The notes under the pieces are model-generated. The model did not search any database. It saw only the letters and a program-made list of their open reading frames with translations, and was not told the origin of the DNA. From CG2-30-58-95 sp964618215 (GTDB lineage Bacteria; Chloroflexota; Anaerolineae; Anaerolineales; Villigracilaceae), in NCBI GenBank assembly GCA_964618215.1, contig CAZTZE010000001.1:62001-126000 (forward strand): a DNA stretch of 64,000 nt, given 5' to 3'. A program made the position numbers and the translations under genes. Below are positions 52,104-61,370 of the stretch, piece by piece (position 1 is the stretch's first letter; each line of letters opens with the position of its first letter).

Positions 52104-53312
52104 TTATATTGCCCCTTTGTCCCGCAATGACGCCACGCCCGCGGGTGAGTAATCTAATAGACCTGTAAGCACTTCTGCGGTGTGCTCACCCAACAGCGGC
52201 GGCGGTCTGTGGATTTCTGCCGGGGTTTGGGACAATTTGTAGGGGAAGCCCGTCAGCCGCACCGTACCGGCAGTTGGGTGCTCGGACTCTAGAGTCATAT
52301 CGCGCGCCTGTGCCTGGGGGTGGGCAAAGACTTCTGGAAGTGAATTGATGGGGCCGCAGGGAAGACCAGCTTTGATCAAATCGGCAAGCCAGTCATTGGC
52401 ATCCCGGTGAGAAAAAATTTTATTGAGTTCATCAACCAACGCCTCCCGGTTGGCAACCCGATCCCCATTGGTGGCAAAACGGCTGTCGGTTTTCATATCT
52501 GGACGAACAAGCATGTCACATAATAATCCCCATTGCCGCTCATTGGCTGCACCCAATACGAACCAGCCATCGCGAGCAAAAAATGCCTCGTAGGGGGCGA
52601 CATTTGGATGGGCGTTACCTAAACGGCGAGGCGGCTCTCCCCCGACCAAATAGTTGGAGGCTGCGTTTGCCAGGAGCGCGATATGCGAATCGAAAAGGGA
52701 GATGTCTACCAGTTGCCCCTCCCCCGTGAGGTCGCGGGCATGCAAGGCCGCCAGGATTGCGGTAGCTGCAAACATCCCGGAGGTGATGTCGATAACAGGT
52801 ATGCCTACGCGAGATGGAGGCCCATCCACCGGCCCGGTGATACTCATCATCCCGCCCTCGGCCTGGAGAATCGCGTCATAACCGGGGCGCTCAGCAAAAG
52901 GGCCGGTGCGTCCATAACCGCTGATAGAGCAATAGATTAATCTTGGGTACAAGCTATGCAAATCGGCATACCCCAGGCCCATCTGGTCTAAAACCCCGCT
53001 GCGATAGTTCTCAACCAGTACATCCGAGATGCCCGCCAGTTGGCGAATGATCTCTTGTCCTTCCGGGGTTTGGATATTGACCGTCAGGCTGCGTTTGTTG
53101 CGGTTGGCGGCAATAAAATAAGCGGATTCGCCCGGATAGGGGCCATACGCTTTGCCGACAAAGGGCGGCCCCCAGCCACGGCTTTCGTCCCCGCTATCCG
53201 GCCGTTCCACTTTGATCACATCTGCACCCAAATCTCCCAACATCATCGTGCAGTATGGGCCTGCCATGGCACGGGTTATATCTAAAATCCGAATGTTATC
53301 AAGGGGTCGCAT
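52104..53312 (-). CDS. Family III (CaiB/BaiF-type) CoA-transferase
   Basis: 402 residues. Typical blocks: DITRAMAGPYCTMMLGDLGA at the N-terminus, ENYRSGVLDQMGLGY, and the catalytic Asp in RPGYDAILQAEGG near residue 145-160. Family members move CoA between carboxylic acids (formyl-CoA:oxalate, carnitine). As first gene of the operon leading into FdrA it might activate a carboxylate of the pathway such as oxalate or oxamate; that is speculation from context. Start ATG with a weak AAAGAG site; a promoter-like sequence lies upstream. Confidence 0.88.
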   Translation of the reverse strand: MRPLDNIRILDITRAMAGPYCTMMLGDLGADVIKVERPDSGDESRGWGPPFVGKAYGPYPGESAYFIAANRNKRSLTVNIQTPEGQEIIRQLAGISDVLVENYRSGVLDQMGLGYADLHSLYPRLIYCSISGYGRTGPFAERPGYDAILQAEGGMMSITGPVDGPPSRVGIPVIDITSGMFAATAILAALHARDLTGEGQLVDISLFDSHIALLANAASNYLVGGEPPRRLGNAHPNVAPYEAFFARDGWFVLGAANERQWGLLCDMLVRPDMKTDSRFATNGDRVANREALVDELNKIFSHRDANDWLADLIKAGLPCGPINSLPEVFAHPQAQARDMTLESEHPTAGTVRLTGFPYKLSQTPAEIHRPPPLLGEHTAEVLTGLLDYSPAGVASLRDKGAI

Positions 53313-53404
53313 GGTCTCTTTTCAACTGTGTTAGTTTTGATTCAGTGAGATGTCACGTTAATTGCTTTGGTCAGCAAACCATAAAGAGAGCTTAAAGGAT
53401 CTAT

Positions 53405-53433
53405 AGTATAAGCCCTTCTTTCACAAAAAACAA
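53405..53433 (-). promoter_or_regulatory. Candidate promoter for the CoA-transferase/FdrA operon
   Basis: On the minus strand TTGTTT (53433-53428), a 17-base spacer and TATACT (53410-53405) resemble a sigma-70-type promoter about 90 bases upstream of the CoA-transferase start. The AT-rich 304-bp stretch 53313-53616 holds no other feature I can support. Confidence 0.4.
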
Positions 53434-53616
53434 CAAAAATTCACACGAGCAGCTATTTTTTATGATAACTTTTGGCCTGTTTTTTCCCCGGTGCCGTATG
53501 CTCATCCTCTCAGTGTTCAGCCCTTCCCCCATTTTATTGAGAAGTTACTCAGTAACATCGCTGGGGTATGGTTTTCTGGTCATCAGCAGAGTTTACCATC
53601 CCCGAAAAATTCATAA

Positions 53617-53648
53617 CGGTGCGCGTCAGCCGCTCGCGGTGTTAGCCC
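53617..53648 (-). other. Shortened attC-like site
   Basis: Minus strand: GGGCTAAC (53648-53641), then the right-arm sequence CGCGAGCGGCTGACGCGCAC ending CCG at 53617, which is the same as the right arm of the attC at 29767. The left arm is missing, leaving only the R'' core, so this copy looks deleted and may not recombine. Confidence 0.65.
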
Positions 53649-53679
53649 GCGCCCACTTTTTTGAAAGCGATGCGTAAAC

Positions 53680-54414
53680 TCAGATGTTTGTGAATGTGAA
53701 GCGCATTTCGTATTTCTTCAATACAACATTCGTCATGGCTACAGCGGCATATGTCAGAGATTCGCTAAATTCATTTGCGACGATGATGCCCCGCACTTTT
53801 CGGCCATGTGCCAGATTTTCTATCACCCAGCCCATATACCGAAGAATCTGACCACATACCTTGTCGTCAACTTTTCCGGCTTTAAGTTCAATTACAACCA
53901 AATCGCCGTTCTGGTCAATGCAGAGAAAGTCAAGCCTACCAACTGACCCTGTATCCAGTTGTTGGCCTGAAATTCCATTCTCGTTATAGAGCCGCAGATT
54001 AGGTTCGAGTTGAGCCAAATTAGACAGAAGGCCCTTTTCAAGGTCTCTTTCCAGAGAGAAAGTTGTATCCGAAGCGGTCGTTTCAAGTTCTTCAACTGCT
54101 TCTGTCTCTGCTTCTTCACTTGCCCCCGCAACCTGAACGCCTTTGTCTGTTACTTCCCATATGCCATCTGTTTCTGGATTCCAACGCCGATAGCGGCCAC
54201 CACCAAGACTGAACAGGAAAGCGTGTTTTCTTTGAGAGGGATAATGGCGGCTCGTGGGGTGATTGACACTTAGGCCAATAAGGTGAGCCTGAATAGTATT
54301 TCTTCGCCAAGGCTGGTCAGGATATTTGGCGTAGACTCGCTCAATTACTTGAGCCGTCGAAAGAATGCCGGTTTCATTTGCAAAGACTTCTGCTATCGCT
54401 TCCCAGCAAGTCAT
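53680..54414 (-). CDS. Winged-helix plus NucS/DUF91-like nuclease (cassette cargo)
   Basis: 244 residues. The N-terminal 90 residues look like a winged-helix module (TAQVIERVYAKYPDQPWRRN, then AFLFSLGGGRYRRW). An acidic linker follows. The C-terminal part has a PD-(D/E)xK nuclease pattern: GRLDFLCIDQNGDLVVIELK with Asp then Glu-x-Lys, followed by a Gln in GQILRYMGWV, as in NucS and DUF91 proteins. Such proteins are frequent in mobile and defence contexts. It is the sole gene of an integron-type cassette. Confidence 0.8.
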   Translation of the reverse strand: MTCWEAIAEVFANETGILSTAQVIERVYAKYPDQPWRRNTIQAHLIGLSVNHPTSRHYPSQRKHAFLFSLGGGRYRRWNPETDGIWEVTDKGVQVAGASEEAETEAVEELETTASDTTFSLERDLEKGLLSNLAQLEPNLRLYNENGISGQQLDTGSVGRLDFLCIDQNGDLVVIELKAGKVDDKVCGQILRYMGWVIENLAHGRKVRGIIVANEFSESLTYAAVAMTNVVLKKYEMRFTFTNI

Positions 54415-54522
54415 ATCAGTTCTCTCACTTTATTGCGACATCCCAATGAACAGGCCGGATGCTGTGAATACAACGAGCGGGCTAACACGCTCTAGACGGA
54501 ATGTGCCGAATAGTCCGCAGGT

Positions 54523-55587
54523 TTAAATTTCAAAACGCACAATCACACTTGGCCCCAGTTGGATATGCACCCCCGGGCTTATTTCGTGTGGGATGTCAGG
54601 CTGGATGCTTTTAGCGTTGATGGCAACGCCGTTGGTGCTGTGTAAATCAGTGATGTAGAATTTTTTTGTGCGCGGGTCGAAGGTGACCTCGGCATGTCTG
54701 CGTGAGATTTCGGATTCATTGAGCAAAATGGGCGTCTCACGACCCAGCACAAACGGGTAAGCGACAATATCATGTCGCTGCCCAATACGTTCTGAGACAG
54801 TGCATTTTTCAACTACGAGATACGAAAGAATATTTTCTTCGGATACGAATAGGGTCTCGCCTTTTTTCTCGGAGACGGGCGGAGATACAGGCGGAGGAAC
54901 TGGTGTGGGTATTGACCGCAGAGGGGCTGTCTGCAACTTGGGTTCTTTGAGCGCAGATGGCTGCAATGCTTGTGTCAGAAATGTCATGACTATTTTGTTG
55001 CGACCAAGCAGCAGCTTATCCCCAGGCTTGATTTCACGCTTGGTCAGCGGGTCAAGCTCTTTTCCGTTCAGGTAAACCGGATTCTGCTCTGCAAGTGGCT
55101 CGATGAAGTAATGCCCTTCTGAGAGTGTAATTTGCGCGTGACGGCGTGAGACGGTCATACCGTTTGGGAGCAACAGCACGTTCACTGCCAGCATTATATT
55201 ATGATCCACATCGGTGCTGGGACGACCGATTACCGCCGGCTGCCACTGGATGTCGTACGCTTTTCCGGTCGTTTCTTCGCGCAGGATAGCATATTGGTGC
55301 GGCTCGAGCATTTGCCGGAAGGTCTGGCGCACGTAGTCGAACACCAGTTCATCCTGGGGTTGGATATCCAATTGTGCAAGTGTGTAGTTGCGGGTGAGTG
55401 GGCGGTCAGAGCCTTTCAAGTAAACGGCATATTTTTCAGGCGACTCGGTAGGGATATCATCAAATTCTTTCAAGATTTCGTCAATGAGAGTGTCAATGCT
55501 GAGTGTTTTACGCAGTTTTGAACGCTGACCAGTGCGTTCAAACACATCAATCTTGATTTCGAGATAATCGTCCATGCTCATCACCAT
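54523..55587 (-). CDS. Ubiquitin-like domain fused to two FHA domains (type VII secretion)
   Basis: 354 residues. Residues 1-85 have the length and pattern of the EsaB/YukD ubiquitin-like fold (DYLEIKIDVFERTG... DIQPQDELVFDYV). FHA domain 1 is at about 105-210 (VIGRPS, VSRRHAQI, VYLNG), a Pro-rich linker at about 220-245, and FHA domain 2 at about 265-354 (VLGRE, EISRRHAEV, STNGVAIN). FHA domains bind phosphothreonine peptides. It follows the EccC-like gene by three bases and is likely the last gene of the secretion operon. Confidence 0.85.
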   Translation of the reverse strand: MVMSMDDYLEIKIDVFERTGQRSKLRKTLSIDTLIDEILKEFDDIPTESPEKYAVYLKGSDRPLTRNYTLAQLDIQPQDELVFDYVRQTFRQMLEPHQYAILREETTGKAYDIQWQPAVIGRPSTDVDHNIMLAVNVLLLPNGMTVSRRHAQITLSEGHYFIEPLAEQNPVYLNGKELDPLTKREIKPGDKLLLGRNKIVMTFLTQALQPSALKEPKLQTAPLRSIPTPVPPPVSPPVSEKKGETLFVSEENILSYLVVEKCTVSERIGQRHDIVAYPFVLGRETPILLNESEISRRHAEVTFDPRTKKFYITDLHSTNGVAINAKSIQPDIPHEISPGVHIQLGPSVIVRFEI

Positions 55588-55590
55588 CTC

Positions 55591-58500
55591 TTACTCATCC
55601 TTGATCAGTCCCATCGCCCTGGCATTATTAAGGATGTCATTGGGTGAAAGGATCGAAAGCAGCGACTCCGGCATGCCATTTTCGGCAAGCTGTTTTTTTA
55701 GCTTTTCGATGTCGTACTTTGTCTCACCGACTACCTTCGGGGAGGAAGAAGGTGCCGGAGCATGCGGTATCTCATCTTTCTTGGATTTTTTTGACGTGTC
55801 CTTCGCCTTGACGTTTTTGCCCTTGTCGCTGCCCGACTGGTTTAGCCACTGCACTTTTTTCTGTGGATAGCGCTGTTGGATGGCTTTTACCCAGGAATCT
55901 AGCGAACCTTCGATGTCTTCATCGTTGGTATAGGGAGTGGCGATTTGAAGCATTGCAGTAATTCCAGAGCGCACAGTAAAGCCGCGTCCCATCGGCAATT
56001 CCACGTCAGCCAGACTGCGCGGGAATTTACCATTCAGACGGTTGACAGAATCGGAATTCTTCAACCCAATGCCAAAATTAGGCGCGGTGACAACCTTTCG
56101 CAGGTCATCCGAAGCGTTGACGATGCTAACAGATCCGGCGATGATAATGCAAACGCCGGCAGTCTGGTACTTGCGAACCAGAGCCGCCATTCCTTCGAAG
56201 AACGCCGTTTTCTTACGGCTGCTCTCCTCTGTAAAAGCGTCATAGTTATCAATAACGATCAGGATTTTGCGCCGCTTGGGGTTAACTTCGAAGTCCGCAC
56301 ACTCGACTTGCATGTTTTCAAGGAAGGCATCCAGTTCTTCCACATCGGTGATGGTTTCAACGACGTGCGGAATATCCGCCAGGGATGTTTCGTTGCCTTT
56401 CCAGAGTTTGCGCGAGAAATCCACGAGCACCATGATGAACTCATCTGGTGAATAGTTTTGTGCCAGCGAAATGATCATAGTGCGTAGGGTAGTGGTCTTG
56501 CCGGAGAATGGCGGGCCAATGACCACCATGTGCGGTCCCTGGCGCTCAATGTTAATCAAGGCAGGCTGCAATGAACGGTCGTCCAGCCCAACAATGGCGT
56601 TCAAGCGGCGGGTTTCTGGTACAGAAGCCTGCTTGATCAAATTTTCCAGAGAAACGCGCAGCGGCAGGGTCTCTATGGTGGATGGTTTTTCGCCCTTCCA
56701 GTTGTTTCCCCAAATTTCTGTCATGCGCATGCACATTTTGCTGATCTTTCCAAGTCCGTCCGAGTCGCCATCCTGAGGCGGGAAGGAGAGTGCGGTTTGG
56801 AATTCGAGTGGTATGTTACCAACGCGCACGTAACCACGGCCGGGAACCGGGCTGAGGTCTGCTGGAACGCCGCGCCCGACGATAGTGGAATATTCAGAGG
56901 CATCAGACAATTTGAGCGTAAATCGCTCTGAAATCAGGTTGAAGAGCTTGCCTGTCAGCGCGGCTGGGACGTCTGCTGTGAGCAGGAAGTGCATACCATA
57001 AGCGCGCGATCCGCGTATCAGCGAGATGAAAGGCTCCATCAAACCTTCATAGTATTCCTTGAATTCAGCAAAATTATTGAGCACTACCAGCACTGCCGGA
57101 AGACGCTTATCAGGATTGGCGAGGTTGTAGGAATCAAGGCTGTTGACTTTCGCTTCGCTGAAAAATATTTGCCGTTGGTCAATAATCTCATTGATCTTGC
57201 GCAGGACACGCTTTACGCGTTCTTCTTCTTCGGATGTAATGACTGCGCCAACGTGCGGCAAATCCTGGAAGATGCTCAAGGCTCGTCCGCCAAAATCAAG
57301 GATGTAAATATGCAATTCGCCTGGGGAATGCGTGAGTGCCAGGCTGCTAATCACAGTGCGCAGGAATGTCGTCTTGCCGCGCCCAGATGCGCCAAAGACC
57401 ACCGCATGACCATTGGTGAAGTCAATCCGGAGCGGTTTCTGGCTGGCTTGATAAGGGTTGTCAATCAAGCCGATTAGCGGACGCATGGCATTCTTGCCCC
57501 ATTGAATACCGCTCCAGCCGAAATCTTTCTCCCATACCTCACCAGCCTTTTCATTCAGCGACATACCACTGATTTTCTGAGTATCAAAGGCGCGCAGCAG
57601 TTCCATATCAGCATCATTCATGTATGCTGTATCCAGCGGCGTTTGCAGCGTAAGGATGTTTGTTCCAGTCTGGGTTGGCAAAAACTCAGGCCACGGACGC
57701 CATTGTGGACGGGACTCTTGTACGGCTAGATTTGCCAGCATGTCGTTGATGACATCGTAAAGCTTGGGCGGTTCGGTGGCTTTTTGTGCTGCACTTTTCT
57801 TCGGGCGGTCGAGCCAGATAACATTTGGCGCGACGTTTTCTTCCTGCGGTCCTTTGTAGTCGCTGCCAGTGTAAGCCGTTTGGATCAACTCGATGTTTTC
57901 GTTACCAACTTGCAGGTAGCCGCGTCCCGGAATGCCGGGAGGCAGGAAGGCAGCATCAGTACGTCGAAGCAGTTCACGGCTGTCGTCGGGTGTTTCAACG
58001 CGCAGGCAGATACGGAATTTGATATTGGCGCGCATCTGGTCTGTGACGCCAGCCGGTCGCTGCGCCGCCAAAATGAGAGTGACACCCAGCGCCCGCCCAA
58101 GGCGAGTGATACTCTCCAACTGCGCCTTATATTCCGCGTTGCCCGCAATCATTTCAGCAAATTCGTCAATGATGATGAAAAGGTGCGGGTAAGGCGGGCG
58201 TTCTGGGTCGAGATTCAAGCCTTTTTTGCGGTAATGGACAAGATCCTTGGAGTTGGTATAAGTGTTCAGCTTCTGACGCCTGTCCAGCTCCGCGATGATG
58301 GAAGAGAAAACGCGTGCCGTGGCAGATTGGTCCAGGTTGGTGACGATATCCACTTTATGGGGCAGGTGCTTGAATGGTTCGAAAGTCGCGCCGCCTTTAT
58401 AGTCAATCAGCACGAAGTTGAGTACGTTGGGGTTGAAATTAAGAGCAAGGCCAATGATCAGGGTCATCAATAGTTCCGACTTGCCCGACCCGGTGGAGCC

Positions 58501-60135
58501 TGCAATGATGCCATGCACGCCATCTGCCTTGGCAGAGAAGGTCAGCACACGCGGTTCATTGCCAGAAAGCAAGCCGATGGCCGTGTATAACCAATCGGCA
58601 GATTTCGGGTCCATGCTGCGCCGCCAGTTCTCGCGCGCCATCTCCTGAAGCTGGTCAATTGAGGTGACATTGAGCATTTCAAGCAGTGTAGCAGTGGACG
58701 CTAAACTTGAACCGTAACCACGCCGGATGTCACATGGTTCAAGGTTTTTGGAGAAGTTGCGCGCCATTTCCTGAGTGGAAACCAATTTCGTCTTGCCAAC
58801 GTAGCGGAGGGTGTTGAACCCGGTTTCTGCATAGCGAAAAATAGCGGAATCTTCGTCTGATGGATCGTCGTCCACTTCGATGACTGCGCTGCAGCGACTG
58901 GGGATTTTGGACCGTTCAGGGACAAGGAACAGTATCGCCGCGCCGAGCAATTGCCCGTCCATTAAAATCGTGGAGATTGCTGCTTCAGCCTCGATATCAT
59001 GCAGGCACGACCATTCGGGGACCTGGTTCTGCACATCAACGACTACCAGCAGAAAAGGTAATTTGACGTCCGCGCCACTTTCTTTGTCCTGCAAGCGCAT
59101 ACGGCGGCGTTCCAAGATGGTACGAATGTTCTTCCAGAACAGACGCATGCGATCGGCTTCGTTTTCAGCGGGCTTCTCGCCTTCTTCGAAGCACAAAGTT
59201 TCAGATTTATCGGCTTCTTTACAATGGGGGAGAGCATAGGCCCATCGCCAGTACTGGCGCGCTTCGTTTGTACCGGCGACGTAAAGCATGGTGTCTTGCG
59301 GCGAGTGGAAGGCGGCATAATCTACCAACATGGTGCGCAAATAGGCGTGAACTTCCTCAGGCGAGGTTCCAGTAATGCCGATAGAATGTCGGAGGGTGAT
59401 TTCCTTCTGCTCTTCAGCCTCGTTATCGTCTTCTTCCTGCTCGGATTTAGACTCGACCTTCTTGCGTTCTTTTTCATCCACTGCCAGGAGTAAGGGAACG
59501 GTCACGGGAACATCAAACAGCAAGCGCGAATCTTCAGCCAGCCGCGTTGCTTCTCGGTAGAGCGGACTTTCCACCTTTTCATTTTCGGAAATTTTGTAAA
59601 TCGTTGTGGAATGGCGCGCACTGATGCCCAGGCGCAGGTGCATGAAATCATAGTCACCCGGACGGCGCTCCCAAAGACGCGTGCCTGAACGAATATCCTC
59701 CTCGCGTTCGGCAAGGTTGCGTCCAAGGTCGCTGGCAATTGTCAGGGTTTTCTCAGGGTCGGGATGGTTATAGTAGTAGTAAATGCGCTGCTGTTCATGC
59801 TCACTTTCCATCTGGCGGCGTAGTTCACTGATGCGCCGTTTGTAGCTGGTTTCCATTTCTTCGCGCTTCTTGCGTTCCTGCTTGTTGGCATAGATTGCCA
59901 GTGCAACAGTAGCAACCACCGAAAGCAGCATTGGAATCATCATGAACAGGTTGCGCCCCTGCCCTAACAACGAAACTAAAATATAACCAAGGATCATCAC
60001 CATCGGCAGGAAGGCTTGAGCCAATATTTGCCCTGGATTTTCTTCAATTTCTGGCGGATTGGGAATAATGGTCACGCCCGAGGGAAGTTCAGGTTCAATT
60101 CGGGGCGGTCGGTCAATGAATATTTTTTGAGACAC
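55591..60135 (-). CDS. eccC: EccC/EssC-type type VII secretion ATPase
   Basis: 1514 residues with a GTG start and AAGGTGAG upstream. Two hydrophobic helices near residues 25-75 anchor it; a charged linker follows. Three FtsK-like ATPase domains have Walker A at about 548 (GSTGSGKS), 917 (GASGRGKT) and 1210 (GPPFSGKT), and a clear Walker B in the first (LFIIIDEFAEM). All three P-loops look intact. No N-terminal FHA domain, so it resembles fused actinobacterial EccCa/b more than staphylococcal EssC. The Lys-rich tail (about 1460-1514) is unusual. It should drive export of the WXG100 proteins encoded upstream. Confidence 0.93.
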   Translation of the reverse strand: MSQKIFIDRPPRIEPELPSGVTIIPNPPEIEENPGQILAQAFLPMVMILGYILVSLLGQGRNLFMMIPMLLSVVATVALAIYANKQERKKREEMETSYKRRISELRRQMESEHEQQRIYYYYNHPDPEKTLTIASDLGRNLAEREEDIRSGTRLWERRPGDYDFMHLRLGISARHSTTIYKISENEKVESPLYREATRLAEDSRLLFDVPVTVPLLLAVDEKERKKVESKSEQEEDDNEAEEQKEITLRHSIGITGTSPEEVHAYLRTMLVDYAAFHSPQDTMLYVAGTNEARQYWRWAYALPHCKEADKSETLCFEEGEKPAENEADRMRLFWKNIRTILERRRMRLQDKESGADVKLPFLLVVVDVQNQVPEWSCLHDIEAEAAISTILMDGQLLGAAILFLVPERSKIPSRCSAVIEVDDDPSDEDSAIFRYAETGFNTLRYVGKTKLVSTQEMARNFSKNLEPCDIRRGYGSSLASTATLLEMLNVTSIDQLQEMARENWRRSMDPKSADWLYTAIGLLSGNEPRVLTFSAKADGVHGIIAGSTGSGKSELLMTLIIGLALNFNPNVLNFVLIDYKGGATFEPFKHLPHKVDIVTNLDQSATARVFSSIIAELDRRQKLNTYTNSKDLVHYRKKGLNLDPERPPYPHLFIIIDEFAEMIAGNAEYKAQLESITRLGRALGVTLILAAQRPAGVTDQMRANIKFRICLRVETPDDSRELLRRTDAAFLPPGIPGRGYLQVGNENIELIQTAYTGSDYKGPQEENVAPNVIWLDRPKKSAAQKATEPPKLYDVINDMLANLAVQESRPQWRPWPEFLPTQTGTNILTLQTPLDTAYMNDADMELLRAFDTQKISGMSLNEKAGEVWEKDFGWSGIQWGKNAMRPLIGLIDNPYQASQKPLRIDFTNGHAVVFGASGRGKTTFLRTVISSLALTHSPGELHIYILDFGGRALSIFQDLPHVGAVITSEEEERVKRVLRKINEIIDQRQIFFSEAKVNSLDSYNLANPDKRLPAVLVVLNNFAEFKEYYEGLMEPFISLIRGSRAYGMHFLLTADVPAALTGKLFNLISERFTLKLSDASEYSTIVGRGVPADLSPVPGRGYVRVGNIPLEFQTALSFPPQDGDSDGLGKISKMCMRMTEIWGNNWKGEKPSTIETLPLRVSLENLIKQASVPETRRLNAIVGLDDRSLQPALINIERQGPHMVVIGPPFSGKTTTLRTMIISLAQNYSPDEFIMVLVDFSRKLWKGNETSLADIPHVVETITDVEELDAFLENMQVECADFEVNPKRRKILIVIDNYDAFTEESSRKKTAFFEGMAALVRKYQTAGVCIIIAGSVSIVNASDDLRKVVTAPNFGIGLKNSDSVNRLNGKFPRSLADVELPMGRGFTVRSGITAMLQIATPYTNDEDIEGSLDSWVKAIQQRYPQKKVQWLNQSGSDKGKNVKAKDTSKKSKKDEIPHAPAPSSSPKVVGETKYDIEKLKKQLAENGMPESLLSILSPNDILNNARAMGLIKDE

Positions 60136-60151
60136 AGCTCACCTTCCCGGT

Positions 60152-61222
60152 CTACTGTGGAACAATTGATAAAGCGAACATGATCAACAGTGAAATTGCC
60201 AGAGCAGCGCCCAAAACACTAAACACAATCTTCCAGTTGATGCGCAGCGACTTACGCTCGGCAGGTATGGGTGGAAAATTGGGTCTCAGCGCAGCAGCAA
60301 GCGCAAGGGTGTCTGTGTAGCGCAGGTTGTACTGACGGTTGACGGCTTTCTCGGCAATCTCAGGGATGTTTTTCAGGTCAATTCGCCCGGTTGGTTTAAT
60401 CATTCCATCCAGTACATTTCGATAGATGGATGTGTCTTTCCTGAGATGGTATTCATAGGGTATCCGACCCGTCAGCATTTCATATAGGAGCAAGCCAATT
60501 TCGTAGACATCTGATGCTGGACCAACTTTGCCAAGAGGGTCAATAATTTCCGGCGCGGTATAAGCCGGCAGGTTGTAATTTTCATTCCAAATCCCGTGAA
60601 TGTTTTGCCCGGAATCGCTGACACCCAGGTCCAACAGCATCGGGCGTGGGATGCCTTGTTTGTCAAATCGCACCAAAATGACATCTGGATTCAAGCAGAG
60701 ATGAAGTTTCCCGGCTTTATGCAGGTAATAAATGACATCCGTGACACTCAGAGTTATCCAGCCGGCGTGTTGATACCAGGGCTGGGGATTCTTAAGCAAT
60801 ATGTTCCGTAGAATTTCGCCTTCGGAAAATTGGAAGACCTCGTAGTATTTGACTCGCCCTCCAATCACCGTCCAACCGTAAGGATGATGTTCCACCGTAC
60901 TCTGCGGATGCGCCGGGAGCAACAATGGCAATAAAGGATGTTGCCCAGCTTTTGCTAATTGTAAAAATGCCTTTGCTTCTTGTCGCAGCTTATCTTCACA
61001 GCCGAGATTGGCAATTTTGAGAAGGATAGGCTCGTCACCCCGGCGCGCTTGATAAATAATAGATGATCGCAGAATGACAATTGGTTGAATGATTTCCATC
61101 GGGCCAAACCATTCGCCATCGTCAAAGATTTCAGTCGCGTTCTCGGCTGGGCAGTATTTTTCCTGGCACCATAAATTGAAATCTTGTGTAATAACGTTGC
61201 AGCGTAAACAAATTCGCTTCAT
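60152..61222 (-). CDS. Membrane-anchored pseudokinase (EssB-like) with N-terminal zinc ribbon
   Basis: 356 residues. The N-terminus has Cys pairs (CLRCNVITQDFNLWCQEKYC), a likely zinc ribbon. A protein-kinase fold follows: beta-strand Lys in ILLKIAN, the DLG metal motif (LLDLGVSD), APE motif (YTAPEI) and SDVYEIGLLLYEMLTG. The catalytic HRD is replaced by HLCLNPD, so the catalytic Asp is Cys and it should be inactive. One hydrophobic helix at about 333-352 anchors the C-terminus. EssB of Firmicutes type VII systems is also a pseudokinase with one membrane helix, so an equivalent scaffold role is likely. Confidence 0.8.
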   Translation of the reverse strand: MKRICLRCNVITQDFNLWCQEKYCPAENATEIFDDGEWFGPMEIIQPIVILRSSIIYQARRGDEPILLKIANLGCEDKLRQEAKAFLQLAKAGQHPLLPLLLPAHPQSTVEHHPYGWTVIGGRVKYYEVFQFSEGEILRNILLKNPQPWYQHAGWITLSVTDVIYYLHKAGKLHLCLNPDVILVRFDKQGIPRPMLLDLGVSDSGQNIHGIWNENYNLPAYTAPEIIDPLGKVGPASDVYEIGLLLYEMLTGRIPYEYHLRKDTSIYRNVLDGMIKPTGRIDLKNIPEIAEKAVNRQYNLRYTDTLALAAALRPNFPPIPAERKSLRINWKIVFSVLGAALAISLLIMFALSIVPQ

Positions 61223-61370
61223 AAATCCTCGCTACGAGTAAATTGCTTTTTGCAATTTTATGTAACGCGAATAAATTGTGAGAATCCGCGTTCGTATCGA
61301 ACAAGCTGATCATAAAACGCGGATTCTCTCCAACCTCTGGCCATCATGCAACAGCAAGAAAGCGCTCGAT

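Larger units (their letters stand above)
53617..54485 (-). mobile_element. Second lone integron-type gene cassette
   Basis: On the minus strand it begins at 54485 within GTTAGCCC and ends at 53617 with G/TTATGA. The internal core GGGCTAAC is an exact complement of the cassette's first bases, as expected if the unit once circularised. One gene is carried, about 70 bases from the start. It lies between the catabolic region and the type VII secretion locus. Confidence 0.65.
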
